A stretch of DNA of 17,643 nt, taken from contig JACMPN010000256.1 of assembly GCA_014377495.1 (NCBI GenBank), positions 1 through 17,643 on the forward strand, written 5' to 3'. Shown here in pieces: positions 14,944-17,643 of this stretch (position 1 is its first letter; each line of letters starts with the position of its first letter). The translations under genes and the position numbers were made by a program. The notes beneath the pieces are model-generated. The model saw only the letters and a program-made list of their open reading frames with translations. It ran no database searches and was not told the origin of the DNA. The stretch comes from Candidatus Sericytochromatia bacterium (lineage in GTDB: Bacteria > Cyanobacteriota > Sericytochromatia > JACMPN01).

Positions 14944-16824
14944 TTGCAGTCGTTTCTCGACGTGATCGCCCGTCTGCCCGGCTACGAGGTGCGCCCCACC
15001 CAGCTGCAGATGGTCGCCGCCGTCGATCTGGCCCTCAAGGACCGCAAGCACCTGCTCATCGAGGCGGGCACCGGGTCCGGTAAATCCTTCGGCTACCTGT
15101 TCCCCTTGCTGGAACAAGGTGTCCGGGCCGTCGTCTCCACGGGCACGATCGCTTTGCAGGAGCAGATCCTGCACAAGGACATCCCGTTCCTCCAGCAGGC
15201 CCGCGTCTTTACGGCCGCCATGGCCAAGGGGCGCCACCACTACATCTGCCACACGAAACTCGCCGAAGCCGATCGCATCCTGCCGCCCCATGACCCGATG
15301 CGGAACACGCTGATGTCCATCCAGCAGCATCTGCCCGACTGGGAGGGCGATTCGGCCGAATTGCCGTTTTCCATCGAGCGCCCGCTCTGGGACGAGCTCT
15401 TCAGCAGCGGCGAAGACTCGCTGGGGCCCCGCTGCGAGCATTTCACCTATTGTCCGGCCCGCGTCGCCCGGGCCAAGCTCGGCGAAGTCGATCTGATCAT
15501 CACCAACCACGCCCTGTACATGAGCGATTTGGCGTCCGGTGGCGGCATCCTGCCACCTCACGACCTGGTTGTGTTTGACGAAGCCCATCACCTGCCGGCC
15601 GCCGCGGCACAGGCCTTCACGGTGACGATCGGCCGCTTTGCCACGACCAAGCTGCTGCAGAAAATCCGCCGAAAGGTATCAAGCGTGCCGGACCGGCTCA
15701 CCGTGGACATCCTCGACGCCGAAGCGGGCATCCTCGACTGGGTCCTCACCCCGAACAAGCCGACCTATCGCCTGTTTCCGGATTCTGACTTCTACGGCAT
15801 GGTCGATCGGGTCCTGCATTCCCTGACAGGTCTGCGGGTCTGGCTGCACGAGCTGGACACGGACCGGCTGCCCTTTCCGGATCCCCTCGTCGCCAGCAAG
15901 GCCGCCCTGCACCGGGTCCGCCTGGAGCAGCAGCTGGCAAACCTGATCAGCCGCTGGCAGTGCTTTTCCGCCGCCGGCTCGGACGAGGAACGGGTGAACT
16001 GGGTCGATACCGACACCCGCCGGGGCTACTTCGAGCTGAAAAGCACGCCTTTGGACGTGGCGGACCTGCTGGCCAAAGAGCTGTGGAGCCAGAAGACGAC
16101 GATTTTGGCCTCGGCGACGCTTGCCGTCGGCAAGGACTTCAGCTACATCCGCCGGCAGCTGGGCCTGGACTCAGGCAACGAGATGGTCCTGGCCAGCCCC
16201 TTTGATTATCCGGAACAGGTGGCCCTCTTTTTGCCCGCCGGCCTGCCCGACCCGAACGCCCCGGACTTCATCAAGTCCTGCGTGCCCCACATGCAGTCCG
16301 CGATCGAGATGGCGGGCGGCCGCAGCCTGCTGCTCTTTTCGTCCCGCCGCGCCATGGACGAGGCCTGGACCCATTTGCAACACCTCGATTACCCGATGGC
16401 GAAACAGGGGGATCTGCCGCCCCGGCGGCTCGTCGACTGGTTCAAGAGCACCGATGGGGCCGTCCTCTTGGCGATGGCGACCTTTTGGGAAGGCATCGAC
16501 GTGCCGGGTGAGGCCCTCAGTTGCCTGATCATCGAAAAGGTGCCGTTTGCGGCGCCGGACAACCCCGTCACCCAGGCCAAGGTCGAAAAGATGAAAGCCA
16601 ACGGCCAGGACTGGTTCAAGGCCTACATGTTGCCGGAAGCCATCACCCGTCTGCGTCAGGGCTTTGGCCGGCTGATCCGCAGCCGCTCGGACAAGGGCCT
16701 GGTGGTCATCCTGGATTCCCGGCTGACCACCCGCGGCTATGGCCGGCAGGTGCTGAACGCCCTGCCCCCGGCCCAGCGGATCGCCCGCCTGGATCTGGCG
16801 GCACCCTACCTGCCGGAGCGTTAA
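14944..16824 (+). CDS. dinG: DinG-family ATP-dependent DNA helicase
   Basis: A 626-residue superfamily-2 helicase (XPD/DinG group; E. coli DinG has 716). Walker A is EAGTGSGKS (residues 40-48), the DEAH box is VVFDEAHHLP (209-218), and later motifs are SATLAVG, FSSRRAMDEAW, ATFWEGIDVPG and QGFGRLIRSRSDKG. These enzymes unwind DNA 5' to 3' and act on R-loops, D-loops and repair intermediates. Cysteines 102, 164 and 170 match three of the four Fe-S ligands of E. coli DinG; the fourth position (159) is serine. The start is TTG at 14944, six bases after a run of seven G; no ATG or GTG in frame lies between the preceding stop and residue 6. No exonuclease domain is fused. Its last 23 codons recur downstream of hicBA. 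Confidence 0.9.
   Translation: MQSFLDVIARLPGYEVRPTQLQMVAAVDLALKDRKHLLIEAGTGSGKSFGYLFPLLEQGVRAVVSTGTIALQEQILHKDIPFLQQARVFTAAMAKGRHHYICHTKLAEADRILPPHDPMRNTLMSIQQHLPDWEGDSAELPFSIERPLWDELFSSGEDSLGPRCEHFTYCPARVARAKLGEVDLIITNHALYMSDLASGGGILPPHDLVVFDEAHHLPAAAAQAFTVTIGRFATTKLLQKIRRKVSSVPDRLTVDILDAEAGILDWVLTPNKPTYRLFPDSDFYGMVDRVLHSLTGLRVWLHELDTDRLPFPDPLVASKAALHRVRLEQQLANLISRWQCFSAAGSDEERVNWVDTDTRRGYFELKSTPLDVADLLAKELWSQKTTILASATLAVGKDFSYIRRQLGLDSGNEMVLASPFDYPEQVALFLPAGLPDPNAPDFIKSCVPHMQSAIEMAGGRSLLLFSSRRAMDEAWTHLQHLDYPMAKQGDLPPRRLVDWFKSTDGAVLLAMATFWEGIDVPGEALSCLIIEKVPFAAPDNPVTQAKVEKMKANGQDWFKAYMLPEAITRLRQGFGRLIRSRSDKGLVVILDSRLTTRGYGRQVLNALPPAQRIARLDLAAPYLPER
16751..16820 (+). repeat. dinG 3'-end direct repeat, copy 1
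   Basis: Matches 17380-17449 at 64 of 70 positions in the same orientation. It encodes the DinG C-terminus LNALPPAQRIARLDLAAPYL plus PER. The 559 bases between the two copies hold hicBA. Confidence 0.85.
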
Positions 16825-16842
16825 CGGCGCAAAGAGACAGAT

Positions 16843-17085
16843 CTAGCTGAAGAGGCGATCGATCAGCGCTGAGCGATCAAGCTTGAAGTGCGTCGCAACG
16901 TCCGTCAGGATGGCTCCCAATGTCCCGATGCGGAGCGGGTCGTGGTTCGGGATGGTGACATGGTGCTCGCCCTGGCTGTCGGTCGACAATCGGACATGGC
17001 TCCCTGTCTGTCTGGATTGACGGTAGCCCAGGCGGTTGAGCGCCTGGATCAGATCCTGACCGGACAGGTCGCGGGGCAGCCTCAT
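16843..17085 (-). CDS. hicA: HicA-family toxin (mRNA interferase)
   Basis: An 80-residue protein with the dsRBD-like HicA fold: LPRDLSGQDLIQALNRLGY, then the catalytic-histidine motif GSHVRL, then VTIPNHDPLRIGTLGAIL and a C-terminal helix. HicA toxins cut mRNA independently of the ribosome and stop growth until neutralised by HicB. The ATG overlaps the hicB stop as ATGA, so the toxin is translated only after the antitoxin. It converges on dinG with an 18-base gap and no obvious terminator. Confidence 0.9.
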   Translation of the reverse strand: MRLPRDLSGQDLIQALNRLGYRQSRQTGSHVRLSTDSQGEHHVTIPNHDPLRIGTLGAILTDVATHFKLDRSALIDRLFS

Positions 17086-17288
17086 ACGGCGATGACTTCC
17101 TCACGGACGAAGTGTAACCGGATCAGCCTGGGACTCAGACCTTCATCGAAATGGCAACGGACGGCATCACGTACCTGAGCATGCAACTCGTCCCGGGAGT
17201 CGGCCTCCGTAAATATGGATGCGCCGACGGCACGGGCCAGGAAGCCGCCCTCTGGGGCTTCTTCCACCACAAAGATGATTTCTGTCAT
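17082..17288 (-). CDS. hicB: Short HicB-family antitoxin
   Basis: A 68-residue protein (MTEIIFVVEEAPEGGF... to ...REEVIAV) with GGAGG about six bases before the ATG at 17288. It contains the HicB partial RNase-H-like fold (EEAPEGGFLARAVG, then SIFTEADSRDELHAQVRDAV, then CHFDEG) but stops before any helix-turn-helix or ribbon-helix-helix DNA-binding domain. From general knowledge, similar short proteins are frequent in cyanobacteria and often mislabelled as 2-oxoisovalerate dehydrogenase subunits. It neutralises HicA by binding it. Without a DNA-binding part, autoregulation would have to work differently from E. coli HicAB. Confidence 0.88.
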   Translation of the reverse strand: MTEIIFVVEEAPEGGFLARAVGASIFTEADSRDELHAQVRDAVRCHFDEGLSPRLIRLHFVREEVIAV

Positions 17289-17348
17289 GACCCGCCTCCC
17301 CTTCCTGCAGCTCAGCCCCATCATCACCTGTCGGTGCGGAGCCTGGCA

Positions 17349-17492
17349 ATGTCGTTCCTGATCGATCTTTGGTTGGCCCTGCTGAGCGCCCTGCCCCCGG
17401 CCAAGCGGATCGCCCGCCTGGAACTGGCGACACCCTACCTGCCCGAACGCCCCCAGTCCGCCGGGGGGTGGGGCGTAAGGCCCTTGCCATAA
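17349..17492 (+). pseudogene. Remnant duplicate of the DinG C-terminus (47-codon ORF)
   Basis: ATG 17349 with GGAG upstream opens MSFLIDLWLALLSALPPAKR and continues into a tail almost identical to the end of DinG (ALPPAxRIARLxLAxPYLPER). It then reads on for 16 codons of low-information sequence to TAA. The codon-level conservation suggests a real duplicated gene end. Whether the short ORF is translated is unknown. Confidence 0.6.
17380..17449 (+). repeat. dinG 3'-end direct repeat, copy 2
   Basis: 91% identical to 16751-16820 (six mismatches, two of them silent and four changing residues or third positions in the aligned frame). Together with copy 1 it brackets the hicBA cassette. Confidence 0.85.
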
Positions 17493-17533
17493 AGGTTCCG
17501 GCCAGGGCAGTCTGTTCTGTGCGTCAGGTTTTC

Positions 17534-17539
17534 TATACT
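17534..17539 (+). promoter_or_regulatory. -10 box of the photolyase gene, leaderless arrangement
   Basis: TATACT at 17534-17539, seven bases before the ATG at 17547, with no Shine-Dalgarno in between. The start site would coincide with the start codon, as at ubiB. The -35 region is weak. Confidence 0.5.
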
Positions 17540-17546
17540 TAAGTGC

Positions 17547-17643
17547 ATGAGCTACAGCATCGTCTGGTTTAAACGCGATCTGCGCCTGCACGATCACACG
17601 GCGCTCGACTATGCCGCCCGGCAAGGTTTGCCCGTGCTGTGCC
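17547..17643 (+). CDS. DNA photolyase/cryptochrome family protein, N-terminus only
   Basis: The first 32 codons are visible: MSYSIVWFKRDLRLHDHTAL and onward to GLPVLC. The VWFKRDLRLHDH signature opens the alpha/beta antenna domain of photolyases and cryptochromes, which use blue light and FAD to split pyrimidine dimers or to sense light. The rest lies outside the window, so a photolyase cannot be told from a cryptochrome. No Shine-Dalgarno precedes the ATG. Confidence 0.85.
   Translation, partial: MSYSIVWFKRDLRLHDHTALDYAARQGLPVLC

Overview
The window is GC-rich DNA from what looks like a diderm (outer-membrane) bacterium. Three predicted lipoproteins, two CsgG-type secretion/envelope proteins and a HemJ-type protoporphyrinogen oxidase are present. 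The HemJ, the short HicB-type antitoxin and a repeat-extended RNase P RNA together recall the cyanobacterial lineage or its non-photosynthetic relatives (for example Sericytochromatia). That placement is an inference; no marker gene in the window settles it.

Layout. 1-2318 (-): a multi-domain membrane sensor (HAMP, GAF, PAS, PAS, GAF) whose effector end lies outside the window. 2394-2926 (+): a small lipoprotein gene that looks frameshifted. 2950-6164 (-): an overlapping pair encoding a large beta-propeller lipoprotein followed by a smaller lipoprotein with an 18-glycine linker. 6409-6837 (-): hemJ. 7020-7479 (+): two overlapping, mutually similar small helical proteins. 7677-8265 (+): the RNase P RNA gene with a good promoter, a very long P12 arm built partly from 11-nt repeats, and a strong terminator. 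8423-9129 (+): a decayed gene split by a 157-bp MITE-like element with a TTA target duplication; removing the element and one TTA restores the frame exactly. 9139-10152 (+): a YkgJ-type cysteine-cluster protein and a small unknown protein. 10202-12772 (-): ubiB then ubiX. 12886-14736 (-): two tandem CsgG-like paralogues. 14944-16824 (+): a DinG-family helicase with a TTG start. 16843-17288 (-): a hicBA toxin-antitoxin pair. 17349-17492 (+): a second copy of the DinG C-terminal tail. 17547 onward (+): the start of a photolyase/cryptochrome gene.

How the genes relate. ubiB-ubiX form a two-gene unit (18-base gap) for quinone/prenyl-flavin metabolism. The two CsgG-like genes share a promoter and probably act at the same envelope site. 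The beta-propeller and poly-glycine lipoproteins overlap by GTGA and are probably co-translated surface or periplasmic proteins. hicBA is a compact toxin-antitoxin cassette bracketed by ~91% identical copies of the last 70 bp of dinG, which suggests that it arrived by insertion or recombination at the dinG 3' end.

The points most worth a second look are the MITE-split gene with frame-restoring excision, the repeat-bearing RNase P P12 arm, the duplicated dinG tail around hicBA, and two genes whose -10 box (TATACT) sits 6-7 bases before the ATG with no Shine-Dalgarno, implying leaderless transcripts.
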